A DNA stretch of 64,000 bases from contig NW_024466512.1 in the NCBI RefSeq assembly GCF_017591425.1, positions 23,365,501 to 23,429,500 of the forward strand, written 5' to 3'. Shown in pieces: positions 34,931 through 47,462 of the stretch. This DNA is from Ochotona curzoniae. Lineage: Eukaryota > Chordata > Mammalia > Lagomorpha > Ochotonidae. Position 1 is the stretch's first letter, and each line of letters opens with the position of its first letter. The position numbers were made by a program, and so were the translations under genes. The notes below the pieces were generated by a model. That model was given only the letters and a program-made list of their open reading frames with translations. It was not told the origin of the DNA and searched no databases.

Positions 34931-35064
34931 CTTTTTATTTATATTGATTTGCTAAATTTAGAAATTAAATGTAGAAATATAAAGTGTATTTATGGATTTA
35001 TTTTCACGTGTCTAAATTGTGTAATGCCTAAAGCAAATGAATTAGCATGTCCATTTCCTCATAT

Positions 35065-35955
35065 ATTTATTTTCTATGATGAGAACACTTAAAATCCACT
35101 CGCCACATAATCTTCAAGTATATACCACATATTAACCATGGCCTCTGTGAGATCATTAGATCTCCTGCTCCTCCTGACCAACATCTTCCAGTCCCCACCT
35201 CCTTGGAGAGCAGAACGACAATCACCATTCTACGCTTTGATTCTATGAATTCGACTTTTTAAGATTTCATATTTAAGTGAGGTTACATGGAATTTTTCCT
35301 TCTATCCCTGGCTTATTTCACTTAATATAAAGACCTACAAGTTCACAAATTCATCAATGTTGTCAAAGATGACAAGAGTTCTTTCTTTTTTTGAGATCGG
35401 ATGGTATTCCAATTGTCTATCTTCATTATCTACTAACTGGTAATTGGTTGATTCAATACCTTGGCTATTGCTGAAAATGTGGCGATGAACATGTGCCGAT
35501 ATTTCTTCAACACTCCAATTTTATTTTGTTTGGATAGCATTCCAGTGTACTATACTTCTACTTTTAATTTTTGCAGTTCTTATGCTATTTTCCATAATGA
35601 CTGTACTAATTTGTCTTCTTATCAACAGTATGTTAAGATTTCCTTTTCTCCACTTCCTCTCTAACACTTAACCCTTTGTCTTTTTGATAGTAGCTAATCT
35701 GACACATGTGGCATGACAGTTTTAATTTACATTTTCTCTGATAATTAGTGAGGTCGAACATTTTGTTAAGTACTTGGGACCATTTGTATGTCTTATTTTG
35801 AAAAATGTCTGTGTGGATCCTTTGCCTATTTTTAAATTGGGTTACTTATTTTGTTGAGTTCCTTTCATGTTCTAGACATTAATCCCTTATCAGATGTATG
35901 GTTTTCCAGTATTTTCTCTCATCACATGGGTTGTCTCTTCACTCTGTGAATTACC
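35065..35955 (-). mobile_element. Old L1 3' end (minus)
   Basis: On the plus strand tggcttatttcacttaatat, ttccataatgactgtactaa, gtcttcttatcaacagtatg and cacatgggttgtctcttcac occur in the antisense order of the L1 3' UTR and the last part of ORF2. No open frame remains. Confidence 0.85.
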
Positions 35956-36739
35956 ATCTCCTTTTTAAGACATATTCCAGAATGTACAGATGAGTGTCAT
36001 TCTTCAGCCTCCATCCTCATGACTGTTCATTGCTTCTGCTTCACCTTCAACACATTCTCAGTCTCAGCCTTCGTCTTCTCTTGGATCTCAGTCAATACGC
36101 TTCAACAATAAGGAATTTCACATTTCCTGAACAACCCCACCTACTCTTCATCTTGCCAGCACCGTTCCTGACACGTCATCTTTCTCACGCCAGTCTGTAG
36201 ATCATTGTTTTTAAATATTTATGTTGAGTCAGTTTGTGTTTTGTCTTTTCCATTATTTTTTATAAGCTTCCTCAGGATAGGAATTATGGCTGTGCTTTAC
36301 ACTAAGAAGTTGGCAAAATCATTTTTGCATTGTGGGAAGTTACTATGTATTTAAGGGTGCAAACATGATTACTCTCACACAGAATCTGAAGGATTTCTTT
36401 ACTTACCCATTTCATTTGTTTTTTGGTTGGGCCCAGAAGTTTACCATCTTTTCTTATTTTCATGGTGTACTATTTAATATTATCATTGGATTTTATTTGA
36501 TGCATTAATTCAACAAATATTTACCATGCTAAGTAACAGAAATACGAAAAGAACAACACACAATCTCACTCCTCAAGTCTAGTGACATCAATGAACTTTT
36601 TCCTATTTTGAATGCAATTTACTTATTTTGGCTTTGTGTTTGTTTTAAAAGTCGTAATTTGACTTGAAAGACTGAAAAAAACGTTTGCTTAGTGCAAGGA
36701 CCAGTAGAAGCAGCAGCTTTTAAGACGCTATGTGACTTT
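35956..36739. other. Intergenic, no gene seen
   Basis: AT-rich. attcaacaaatatttaccat at about 36510 is a weak ancient-repeat-like signal. Nothing else was recognised. Confidence 0.35.
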
Positions 36740-37072
36740 TTATAAAAAGATTTTATTTATTTTTATTGGAAAGGCGGATATACAGAGAGGAGGAGAGACA
36801 GAGAGGAAGATCTTCCATCCAATGATTCACTCCCCAAGTGACCACAATGGCTGGAGCTGAGCCAATCTAAAGTCAGGAGCCTGGAGCTTTTACCAGGTCT
36901 CCTGCATAGGTACAGGGTCCCAAAGCTTTAGGCCGTCCTCAACTGCTTTCCCAGGCCACAAGCAGGGAGCTGAATGGGAAGTGGATCTGCCAGTATTAGA
37001 ACTGGTGCCCATATGCGATCCCAGGTGCATGGAAGGTGAGAACTTTAGCAGCTAGGCTACCATGCTGGGCCC
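36740..37072 (-). repeat. CSINE
   Basis: Full antisense copy from agattttatttatttttatt to ctaccatgctgggccc. Confidence 0.92.
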
Positions 37073-38928
37073 GACCCTGTGTGATTCTTGTCAATGGTCA
37101 CTGGATCACACTATGGCTTAATTTATACTCACTGGGTTTGCTTTGCACTCAGCCAGACTCCTGTGACCGTTTCCTTTCCACAAGGAAACCTTAGGTTAAA
37201 TCAAAAGGACCCTCAAAAGCAGCCAGTACCAAAGAAAAATTAGGAACAGCTGAACAGAAACAAAAGAAGGACCCTTTCCAGATTCAGTCTTCACTCTACT
37301 TGATGATTTATACCCAGCCACAGATAAAAACGAAGTGCCCGTGGTTGGGCAATATGGTACCTGGAGTGGTGGCATTCTTAGCAGATTGAATCTTGGTGTA
37401 GGCCTGTGTGGGGGTCGTGCTGCCCTTGCTTCCTGAGGATGGTATGAGTTTGAACAAGGGAAGGTTGAATGTGGAAGAAAAGAGAACCTTCCGGCTAGGA
37501 AGATGTTTTGTCCACCTTCTAGAACACTTTCACCAAACAAATACCTTGTTTCTGAATTCATAAAGAATAAAGCTCAAAGCGCCCCCTTCCTACATATAGA
37601 ATTTATGTTACTGATTATGTTGGCCATATCTTGTTGCCATTGTCATTGTCCAATGCAGTTCACTCTGGTGTCTTGGCAGTACAGGCAGGATACTAAATAC
37701 TATAGGAGAGTGGAGATATTGCATATTCTGTAATGCAGACCAGGCAAGAAACTGGTGTGTTTCTTTTACCTACTATCTTTACACTTTCCAACATTTTTTT
37801 CTAGATCTTTCATAATCAGGGACTCCCTTATCTTCCTGCAATGCCTTTTCCATATGGTTCCTCCATCCAAACCGTTCTCACAGGTTAGGTCAAGCTTCCT
37901 CCCCAACAGGATACCAATCCTTCCCTCAGTTCCCCCTGGGAGGAGTGACTTCTCTGCTTTTCCCAATGCTTTCCTTCCTCCAAGGTCTACTTTAGACCTA
38001 TATCCTCCATCAAGTCCTCCCTGACAGCTCCTGCCCAGTTCCTTCTTCCCTGTCCGACCCCCCAGTATACAATGGTGTGATAATAATAGCCTTCATTGAC
38101 CCAGTGGTTGACAAAGTACTGCATTCACTTTTGACTTTCACAGGCTAAGAAGAATTTTCTTGTCTGCCACCTGCACCATCCTCCCCCACCCCAGCCCCGC
38201 CCCCGCACTGCCCACCCACCCCCAATTCCATAACTATGAAAAAACAGCCCAAGGCCATTTGCAAATAAATAGTGAAACTGGGACATCACTCTGAGCCCTT
38301 GAAATCCAAGGCTTTTGCACTGCAATGTTTTGTTTCCTTCTTACACCTTTCTACCTCAACAGTGCCTACTTCAACATCAGGAACAACTGTGTGCTACAGT
38401 AACTTGCGGATTGCAGTAGTGGCTTTGTCAGATCTTCATCTTTCTTCCTGCATTCCACCTGCTCAGAACTCAAAATGGCTATTTAGCATAGATCATAAAG
38501 TATGCGTGTGTGAGTCTGCAAACTACCAGCAGTGGAGGGAAGGTCTGGTTTTTGTAGATGTCACCTATGAAGGAACCTGCAGATCTGTGAGGACAGAAGT
38601 CTGTTCTCTGGGCTGACTGCCTCCTTGGAAGGCACAGCAGGTTGAAGACAGGATTTTAGTTGTTTGCCAAGAAGGCTTCTTTTAAAAACCAAAGAAAAGG
38701 GATATTTAGAAACCACTAGCAGAGAGAATCTCTCTCCTTTGAGTGACATTTCATGCTTGTTCGTATCAGTATATCATTAGACAAAAGGAAGAACTGAGTG
38801 TTTCCCTAATCACAGCCCACAGGTAATGAATGAAGCGTTAGGACTGTAGCTGAGTCATTGATATTTGGGGTAGGGGGACTAGAGGTCTCCTTCTCCCTTG
38901 AGCACTCCAAGGCCATAGGCATGCTTAG
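37073..38928. other. Intergenic, no gene seen
   Basis: No supported ORF. A MIR-like minus remnant is suspected at about 38060-38330, and a C-rich stretch lies at about 38165-38225. Confidence 0.4.
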
Positions 38929-39145
38929 GGCCACGGATACCCTCGCCTGCTGGCCACAGTCACCCTTATTTGCTAGCCATAGTCACTCTCACCTGCTGGC
39001 TGCTGGCCACAGTCACCCTCGCCTGCTGGCCACAGTCACCCTCGCCTGCTGGCCACAGTCACCCTCGCCTGCTGGCTGCTGGCCACAGTCACCCTCACCT
39101 GCCGACTTCCAGCCACAGTCACCCTCACCAGCTGACTGCCTTTGG
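38929..39145 (+). repeat. Minisatellite, 23-bp and 30-bp units
   Basis: About eight tandem units of the type CTGGCCACAGTCACCCTCG+CCTG (23 bp). Some have an extra CTGGCTG that makes 30 bp. The three central units are nearly identical; the edges are degraded. Confidence 0.9.
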
Positions 39146-41637
39146 GGCTGGTGCGCTCGGCATTCAGAGATGCAGCTCCAGAATGTCTAGTCATCTTTAC
39201 TTTTTTGGAAATGTATCTAATCAAGATTTGATGGTTTGCATTTCATTTTAAAATAACTTATAGCAATTAAAATCTCTAAGAAATTGCAACAGAGTATAGG
39301 GAATTTCTGTGTGCCCTACACCCAGCTTCCCCTAATGATATATCGTTCAGCTGTAGATGTTTGCGTCGAGGTAGTGTTTAAGAACAAATTATTTCTTATT
39401 ACCTCTTGTGGTTTCAGGTGGAGAGGAACTCACCTGGTTGTCACCGTGGAGGGTCTGTGAGACAATGCCGGGGCCATGCTAGGGCTGCTTTGCTGACGGT
39501 AGCTGAGCCTCCACAAGGCCCCTACTGACAGGGCAGCCTCAGTGGGATCACAGCCCTTTCTTGGTGGCTGGCTTACTCAAAAACAATGACTGCAGGAGGC
39601 TGGAGTACAAATTGCGAAGCTTCTTACGATCTAGTCTAGAAAGTTTCAGAACATTACTTCTGTCCTTTTGCATTGGTCAAGCAAGTCAAGCCGGGTCAGC
39701 CAGGTTCAAGGAAAGAGCAATCAGATACTCCACGATTCTAACGTAGCAAAAGATGGGCAGCTGTCCTTAATCTGCCACAACTGCCGTGAGGCTTGAAGGC
39801 CACCAGGTGAGCAGACAACATACTAAGGAAGAGGTTGTTAGTGCTTTTGTGAAGGGTGTGAGACATGTCCTCGTGTCCTTTGGGAAGTTTCATCCAGTCA
39901 CTGTGCCATAGCGCCAACGGGCAGTTGATATTCAGTAAAAGTTACATGACAGAGCAACTTTTCAACCCTTGTGTAATAAATAAGAAGGTAGTGACCATCT
40001 CTGCGGGCTCCAGGGCACTTTGGAACTGCCTTTACTCTGCTGTAGCTTCCATTCTCCAAAGGCCCTGGAATCCTTGTGATGCTTTTTATTCTCCAAGTGG
40101 GTCTTTTAAAAAGTTCCTGAAAAATGCATAATGTGGAACATATACACGGATATAAAAATAGGCTCTTGCTTCCAAACAAAATGACCTTGCTATTCCATGA
40201 AGTTTTTGAAGAAGGCTTGCACCTGAGTCTATTAACAATCAATTGGCTGGAAGAGAGAAGACACTGTGTTAGGTGCGATGTCCGAGCGGACTGCAAGAGG
40301 ACTCTCGCTCTCAGGAACCCTAACAAAATTCCTCCCCACCTTTTGCTGGAGCTGCATTTCGCAGCCTGGTTGTTGAGCACCTCCTGAGAGACCCTAGGTG
40401 GCGAGAAGGAACCGTTAGGAGAACCAACGGCCCCGATGTGGGGTGGTGGTTATTGGCAGCTTCCTTCTCCGCAGTAGCCTCAGTGACTTTCCGATGGAGA
40501 GCAAGGAGTGGAGCTTAGGATCTTGAATCTTTTTTTTTTTTTCTAAAAAGGTTTTTCTTTTCCGTGCCCAGATGTCAAATTACCCAAAGAACAATTCTCT
40601 GAGCACGCATTGTTGGGAAAGAGACCGTCCTTGCAGGGTGGGGCGCGTCCAGCCGACGGTGGGTGGAGCTGGGACCGTCCTGGGCAGGCGCACAGGGGGC
40701 TTCAGTGAGGAGCCAGCTGAGCATGCAGGGCAGGCTGTCTGAATTAAAGGAAAGGCTCCGGCTGAACGAGTCAGCTGGCGTGTGTGTGGAACACGCTTCC
40801 TGTGATCCTCTTCCTCAGACTATAGATGATTATCACGCCAGTCTTGGGGCTGGTAGGAGAGGAAATTCGATTAGGAAAATGGGCGTGTCTGCCAGCAGCA
40901 ACCGAACGGAATGAAAGAGCTCCACCTGGAGGCCGTGCCTGGAGGTGGCGGCGAGAACGTGGGGTTCCGGGGAGACCTGGGGCAGGAAGAGGCGAGGATT
41001 CTTCACCTGAGACTCAGGTGGGTGTCAGGTTGCGGTTTCCAGGGTGGTGCGGTGGTATGGAAGAGAACTGTGCGTATCCGAGCAGGGGAGGCCTCAGACG
41101 CCTGCTGTGGCTGAGCTCAGGAAAAGCGCTGTCTGCTGTGGCCAAGCCGCCCTTGTGCATGGGCCGCGGTCCTGCATGCCCCGTGCCTTTGTCCTCGGAG
41201 TTCTCTGCGCTCTTCCCGACTCCGGTTGGTACGAGGTTTGAAGATTGAGATGGAACATCAGGACCCCTGGGAGACCTTCTCTGGTCTTTCTCAGTTCGGA
41301 ATCAGGGTTCCTCCTCTGTGTCCACCTGACTGACGTGAGTTGTTCTACTGAGCGTGAGCACCTGACTCCAGGCAGGTGCACAGAGGTAACACCTGCCTCT
41401 GTCTGGCTCACCGTCACATTGCCAGTGCCTAAAACGTGTACGTTGTCGATTATGGCTTATTACAGGATGAGCTGTTGGTCAGTGTGAAAACTCAGATCAA
41501 CTTAGTTTTCCAAGGACATCAGCTCAGAGTCTGGGGACTAGAGGGTAGGCCGTCGATATTTGCTGAATGAACATTACAAGGGGAAGGGGAAGTGTGGGCT
41601 ACAGAGGAATGGTAAATGATGCCAAGATTGGATGCAC
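39146..41637. other. Intergenic, no gene seen
   Basis: AT-rich up to about 40.55 kb with a T run at 40530-40541, then GC-richer unique sequence at about 40600-41450. Open frames in the GC-richer part show no recognisable domain. Confidence 0.4.
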
Positions 41638-41995
41638 TGGGCCGGGCACGGTGGACCCTAGTTGCTAAAGTCCTCGACTTGAACGTGCTGGGATCCCATA
41701 TGGTCGCCGGTTCTAATCCCGGCAGCTGCACTTCCCATCCAGCTCCCTGCCTGTGACCTGGGAAAGCAGTCGAGGACGGCCCAAAGCTTTGGGATCCTGC
41801 ACCTGTGTGGGAGACCTGTAGGAAGTTCCTGGCTCCTGGCTCCGGATTGTGCAGTTCCAGTTGTTGTGGCCCCTTGGGAAGTGAATCTTTGGATGGAAGA
41901 TCTTCCTCTCTGTCTCTCCTCCTCTCTGTATATCTGACTTAGTAATAAAAATGAATAAATCTTTTTTTTAAAATGAATAAATCTTTTTTTAAAAA
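41638..41995 (+). repeat. CSINE with target-site duplication
   Basis: Head GGGCCGGGCACGGTGGACCC, duplicated AAAATGAATAAATCTTTTTT-type tail. Flanks ATTGGATGCAC (41627-41637) and ATTGGCTGCAC (41996-42006) form a target-site duplication with one mismatch. Confidence 0.95.
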
Positions 41996-42006
41996 ATTGG
42001 CTGCAC

Positions 42007-42460
42007 CATGAAATCACCAGGGCAGGCAAGTCTCTGAGGAGGGGCCCAGGGATCCACGTTAAATCAATCAATCAATGTGATTTTAATGCTGAGACTGTCT
42101 GAGAATAACAGTTGAGTGCAGAATCCAGTCTGCTGGAGAGGGAGGGGATTTTGTTCTCTCCCAAAACTATAGGTATCAGAGCATAAGGAAAGAAGGAAGG
42201 CTGGGTTCTATCCTGACACTCGGTGGCTTCTCTCTGGGACAGTAGGTGAGGTGACCAGTGCACTTTGTTTCCAATAGATCGTTTTCTAGAATGATTCCCA
42301 TGACAACTGACTCAGCGTTGCCTGGGAGGGAGCTCAACATTCGTTTTTATACAGGATCCCCAGGTAGTCGGTGCACTCTTTGAAGCCCCCTAGGAACATG
42401 GTGATGAAGTAGTTGTTCTCAAAGTGAGACTGGGGCCCTGGCATCACCAGAAGGTGCGTG
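42007..42460. mobile_element. MER5-like (hAT-Charlie) remnants
   Basis: catgaaatcaccagggcagg, ggggcccagggatccacgtt, and near 42410 gtagttgttctcaaagtgag followed by ctggggccctggcatcacc resemble MER5-type ends. Two or more fragments; exact borders unclear. Confidence 0.45.
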
Positions 42461-44576
42461 TGTGGGGGCGGGGGTTGGAGTGTGGTTCTTACACTTTATC
42501 CTACAACAGAATTGTGTACAGGATTTGTTCATCACATGTTGCTGGGACAATTCCCAGTTCAAAGGGAAACCGGCACACCCATAAACCTGCTCATTGGACA
42601 GGTGTATCTGAGGCACAATCATTTACATTATTAATGGCTTCCTAGGCAATGTTGATGCTGCAGGCTCATGGAACGCATTTCTGGGTTATTACAAATATGG
42701 CTGTGATTGCCATTCAAATACCAGTATTTCTGCATACGTTGCTTTTGTTTACTTTGGGTAAAGACCTAGGACTGAAACTATGGGACCCTATGAGAAGTAT
42801 ATGGTCAATTTAAGAAACTGTCAAACTTTCCCCCATAGCTGTTGGACCAGTTTATGTTCCTACCAACAGTGACAAGTGTTCTAGTGCCTCCACATCTTTA
42901 CCGTGGTATGGTCTGTATTTCAACTTTTGCCATTATACTGAGTATATAGTGATATCGCATTATGGTTAAATTTACATTGACTTAATGACTAAGTGAAGTT
43001 GAGCATCTTTGCACGTGCTTTTTTCTCTCCTACATGTTCTCTTGGTGAAGTATCCATTGAGATCATTGGCCATTTTCTTATGGCATCAATTAATTGCTCA
43101 CTGTTGAGTTTTTTTTTATTTTTACTGAGTTTTGAGAACACTTTATGAATGCCAGATATAAGTCCTTTTTCCTATAAATTATCTGTAAACGTTTCCTTTC
43201 AATATGCGATTGTCTTCATCCTCCAGGCAGTGTCTTTCAAAGTTTTAGCTTTGGTGAAGTTCAAGTTATGAATTCTGTTTTTAACAGAATGTGCTTTTGA
43301 GGTTGTGACGAAGACATCCACACCTGTCCCAGGGTCACAGTGGTTTTCTAGAATGTTTTCTTCTAGAAATGTTATGATTTTATGTCTTAGGTTTAAATCC
43401 GTGGTCTATTGTTTGTACGCAGTATCCGATTTTTTTTCCAGCATTGTTTGTCAGAGACACAAGCTATTGCATCGCCTTCCATTCTGTGAAACATCAATTG
43501 TTCACATTTGTATGGGTTTATTTCTGGCCTCTTTATTTGGTTCCTTCGGTCTAATTGTTTATCTTTACTCTGATACATTGTCTTGATTATTGTAGCTTTA
43601 TCATCCAATAGCTTTAATCCTATTTTGTTCTTTCTCAAAGTAGTTTTGACAGTGCCAGGTCCCTTGCATTGCATGTGAAATTTTAGATGCAGCTTTACAA
43701 ATTCTACTCTCCCCCTCCCCCAAAAAAAAGAGAAAAAGAAAAACCTCGCTGAGACTGTGATTGGGGATATTCTGAATGTATGAACCACTTAGGGAAGGAC
43801 GTGGAGCCTTCCGAGTCATGAACACAGCAGCTCTGTGGGGTCTTTCATTTCTGCCAACATCATTTTGTAGCTCTTAGTGGGCAGCTATTTTACATCTTTT
43901 GTTAGGTTTATGCCTTAACATTGCATGTCTTTTGATGTTCTTGTAAATTGTACTGTTTATTTTCAATATTTGCACGCTGATCTTATGATACTTTCTGAAC
44001 TCATCTATTAGTCCTAGAACTAACTTTACAGAGCTGTGTGATCTTTATTCGCAGATTCATATAACCTGTAAATAAGCATAGTTTTCTATTGCCTTTCCAA
44101 TGCAGGTACATTGATTTCCTTTTCAAAGGAAATCATATCCACTAGATGCCCGGGACAGGGCTGCACGGGAGGGCCCATCTTGCCACACTCCTGATTGTAG
44201 AGAGGAGGCAGGCAGCCTTTCACTGTTAAGTAAAATGTCAGATTTTTCTGAGGTTTAAAAACAATCAAGTTGAGTGTATTTATGAGTATTCCTAGCTTAT
44301 TTATTTTTTTAGAAAGTCAGGAATGGATGTCACATTTTGTCAAACGATTTCTCTGGGTTTTTTTTGGACATGCTTTTTATTTTATTAATAGGAAGAATTA
44401 CATCAGATTTTGAAAGTGAAACTAACCTTGCATTCCTGAGATAAGCTCTCTTTTGTCATGATGCATCGTCCTTTTTATATATTGTTGGATTCATTCTGCT
44501 AAACTTAGTTATGAATTTCGCACCTATCTTCACAAGGGATATCGGTTGTTTCTTTGTCATCATTTTAACTGGTTTT

Positions 44577-44866
44577 TTAAAAAAAGATTTATTTTTATCA
44601 TTGGAAAGTCAGTTATACAGAGAGGAGGAGAGACTGAGAGGAAGATCTTCTGATTCACTCCCCAAGTAGCTACAATGGCCGGAGCTTCACCGATCCGAAG
44701 ACAGGAGACAGGACCTATGCAGGTGTAGCGTCCCAAGGCTTTGGGCTGTCCTCGACTGCTTTCCCAGGACAAAAGCAGGGAGCTGGATGGGCAGCAGGGC
44801 TGCCTGTATGGGCTCCTGGTGCATGCTAAGTGAGGACTTTAACTACTAGGCTACCATGCCGGGCCC
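44577..44866 (-). repeat. CSINE inside the old L1
   Basis: Antisense copy from aaaaaaagatttatttttat to ctaccatgccgggccc; L1 sequence resumes after it. Confidence 0.92.
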
Positions 44867-45025
44867 ATATATGTTTTTTATATCATGGTAATGCTGGCCT
44901 CATAGGATGAGTTGGAAAATAATCCCACTTTTTCAGTTTCCTGGAAGAGTCAGTGCAAAATTGTTATTATTTATTCCATAAATATTTGTTATAATTTGCA
45001 GCAAGGAAGCTAGGCCTGGAGTTTT

Positions 45026-45561
45026 ATTTTTTTTTAATTTAAATTTATTTATAAAAAGGGAACAAATCTCCTGCATTTCAGATATACAGTGTTAAGTGTA
45101 TATATCCCATCCACTTTTCTCTTCCTCCTTCCTTTTCTTTTAGTTGCTATAATGAAACACTCTCAATCCTCTTCATGATCAGAAAATTAACCTTCTACTA
45201 AATAAAGAATTTAAATAGTAGGTAGGAAAACCACTGTTTCTCAAGGTATAAGTACTAAAGATGGCAATTTTGCTCATATACGTTACTTTTTTTTTGCACT
45301 CTTTTTATTAGTTACCACAAATCAGGGAAAGGATAGTCATTTGTACTTTAGGACTGGTTTGTGTCACGAAGCACAATGGCCTCGTTTTATGGCTGAGTAG
45401 TATTCCCCTGTGTATACTGCACCTGCCATTCCTTTATCCAGTCATCAGCTGACAGACGCCTGGGCTGATTCTATTTCTTAGCTGTTATGGGTTGAGCTGC
45501 TAAAAACACGGGGGCACAGAGAATTCACTTCATATACTGACTTCCTTTCTTTTGGGTAAAT
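45026..45561 (-). mobile_element. 5'-truncated younger L1 3' end (minus), with target-site duplication
   Basis: About 536 bp containing tggctgagtagtattcccct, ccattcctttatccagtcat and ttcctttcttttgggtaaat, antisense of an L1 3' end. It is flanked by TGGAGTTTT at 45017-45025 and 45562-45570. The host L1 reads continuously across the duplication. Confidence 0.8.
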
Positions 45562-45842
45562 TGGAGTTTTCCCTATAGAAATCTTTTAAAGGCCAAATTC
45601 TTCAATAAATAAAAGGCTATTCAGGTCATCTCTTTCTTCTTAAGTAAGCTTTAATAGTCTGTGAACTTCAAGGAATTTGTTCATGCATAGGTATTACTAA
45701 ATTTATAGGCATTAATTTTCAACAGTTACCCCTTATCCTTTTAAATACATTCATGACCCATGGTGATGCCACCTCTATCATTACTTACATTGGTAATATT
45801 TCTTTCTCCTGATGAGTCTGCTTAGAATTTTGCTGACCTTTT

Positions 45843-46179
45843 TTTTTTTTAAAGATTTATTTTTATTATTATTATTTTTTATTGGAAAGGCGGATGTACA
45901 GAGAGGAGAGACAGAGAGGAAGATCTTCCATCCGGTGATTCACTCCCCAAGTGAGCGCAACGGGTCGATACTATGCCGATCCGAAGCCAGGAGCCTCTTC
46001 CGGGTCTCCCACGCGGGTGCAGGTTCCCAAAGCTTTGGGCCATCCTCGACTGCTTTCCTGGGCCACAGGCAGGGAGCTGGAAGGGAAGCGGGGCTGCCGG
46101 GATTAGAACCGGCGCCCATATGGGATCCCGGGCGTGCAAGGCGAGGACCTTTAACCACTTGCGCCACTGCGCCGGGCCC
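45843..46179 (-). repeat. CSINE, young, with target-site duplication
   Basis: Near-consensus antisense copy ending cgccactgcgccgggccc. It is flanked by a perfect 13-bp duplication, TTGCTGACCTTTT (45830-45842 and 46181-46193). The A and B box regions of the tRNA-like head are well preserved. Confidence 0.96.
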
Positions 46180-46262
46180 ATTGCTGACCTTTTCAAAGAG
46201 CCAACTTTCTTTCTACTTCATTGAGTTTTCTCTATTTTTTCTGACTTCTATTTCATGTTTTA

Positions 46263-46745
46263 AATAATAATAATTCATTTTCTTTTTGATGACATTTACA
46301 CAGTTGAAAGAGATGCGTGCCCATGTGGATCATCGATTAGGGTGAGAGGTCAAGGAATGGGGGAAGTGGATGAGACAACTGCCTTCATCTGCTTTTTCCT
46401 TCCTGTATCTGGGGAAAGTGGGGATGGAAGATTTATACATTAAAGATTTATTTATCTTTATTGGAAAGGCTGTTCGCAACAGCCCAACTGCATCAGTACC
46501 CAGGAATGGGCTGCTCATCTGATGACATCCCACAGCCCCTGCTGTGGAGATGTTCTGAGGGTAGGTACTGCTTAAGTGGTTTTGACAGTTTTGAGATGCT
46601 GTTGATTTCATTGCTCCAAAGTTGAGCAAATCTTTTCAAGGTCTATTTGCTAACACAGTGAACTTTAGAGTCTTGATTTGTACAGATACTCAATGTCAAA
46701 CTCAATGGACCAGAAGAGCTGTCCATTTTGCTTTGCCCTTCATGG
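46263..46745. mobile_element. Unidentified insertion in the old L1 (about 480 bp)
   Basis: Host L1 stops after ctatttcatgttttaaat and resumes at ttaaatctatttctgctctc. The inserted sequence is not L1 or CSINE apart from about 32 bases at 46439-46470 that match a CSINE tail. The edges share TTCATG followed by a T run and AAAT, a possible target-site duplication. If it is a retroposon it is on the minus strand, with an AAT-rich tail at 46263-46280. Confidence 0.5.
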
Positions 46746-46825
46746 TTTTTTTTAAATCTATTTCTGCTCTCATTACTTCATATCTTCTATTTTTCCTAGT
46801 TTTTAAAAAGAATCCTTTTTAAAAA

Positions 46826-47462
46826 AATTGTAGATTTATTTATCTTTATTGGAAAGGCAGATTTAAAAAAAAGATTCATTTTCACTGTAAAGTCAGATGT
46901 ACAGAGGGAGAGACAAAGAGGAAGATCTTTCATCTGCTGGTTCCTCCCCAGATGGTCACAACAGCCAGAACTAAGCCAATCTGCAGCCAAGGGCCACGAG
47001 TTTCTTCTGGATCTACCATACAGGTGCAGAGTCCCAAGGCTTTGGGCTGTCCCTGACTACTTTCCCAGACCACAGCAGGATGGGAAACTTGGCCATCGGG
47101 ACTAGAAATGGCGCTCACATAAGATCCCACCACATGCAAGGCAAAGACAGATAATTTACAGAGAGAAGGAGACAGACAGAAAAGACCTTCCATTCATTGG
47201 CTCATTCCCCAAGTCATTCCCAAGTGCCCACAATGGCTGGAGCTGAGCCAATCAGAAGCCAGGAACCAGGAGCTTCTTCCAGGTCTCCTACTCTGTTGCA
47301 AGGTAGAGGGTCCAAGGCCTTGGACTATCCTCTATTGCTTTCCCAGGCCACAGGCAGGGAACTGGATGGGAAGCAGAGCAACGGTGACACAAACCGGTGC
47401 CCATATGGGATCCTGACATGTGCAAGGGGAGGACTTAGCCTCTAGCCAGGGAACTGGGCCCT
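46826..47462 (-). repeat. CSINE (outer copy) split by a second CSINE
   Basis: The outer copy has its tail side at 46826-46863 (gatttatttatctttattgg, aaaggcagat) and continues at 47149-47462 (aatttacagagagaaggaga to gggaactgggccc). The inner copy accounts for the gap. Confidence 0.85.
46864..47148 (-). repeat. CSINE (inner copy), head truncated
   Basis: Antisense: aaaaaaaagattcattttca to ccacatgcaaggcaaagac. The final tRNA-head bases are missing. It lies inside the CSINE at 46826-47462. Confidence 0.85.

Noticed and set aside
38929..39145. Regular direct repeats resembling a CRISPR array
   Set aside because: Units are contiguous tandem copies without unique spacers, in a mammalian genome.
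39036..39224. Repetitive protein frame (RVTVAS-type repeats)
   Set aside because: It is the translation of a minisatellite.
45879..46196. Frames with shared peptides such as GSNPGSPASLPAP repeated at several sites
   Set aside because: These are translated CSINE copies, not genes.
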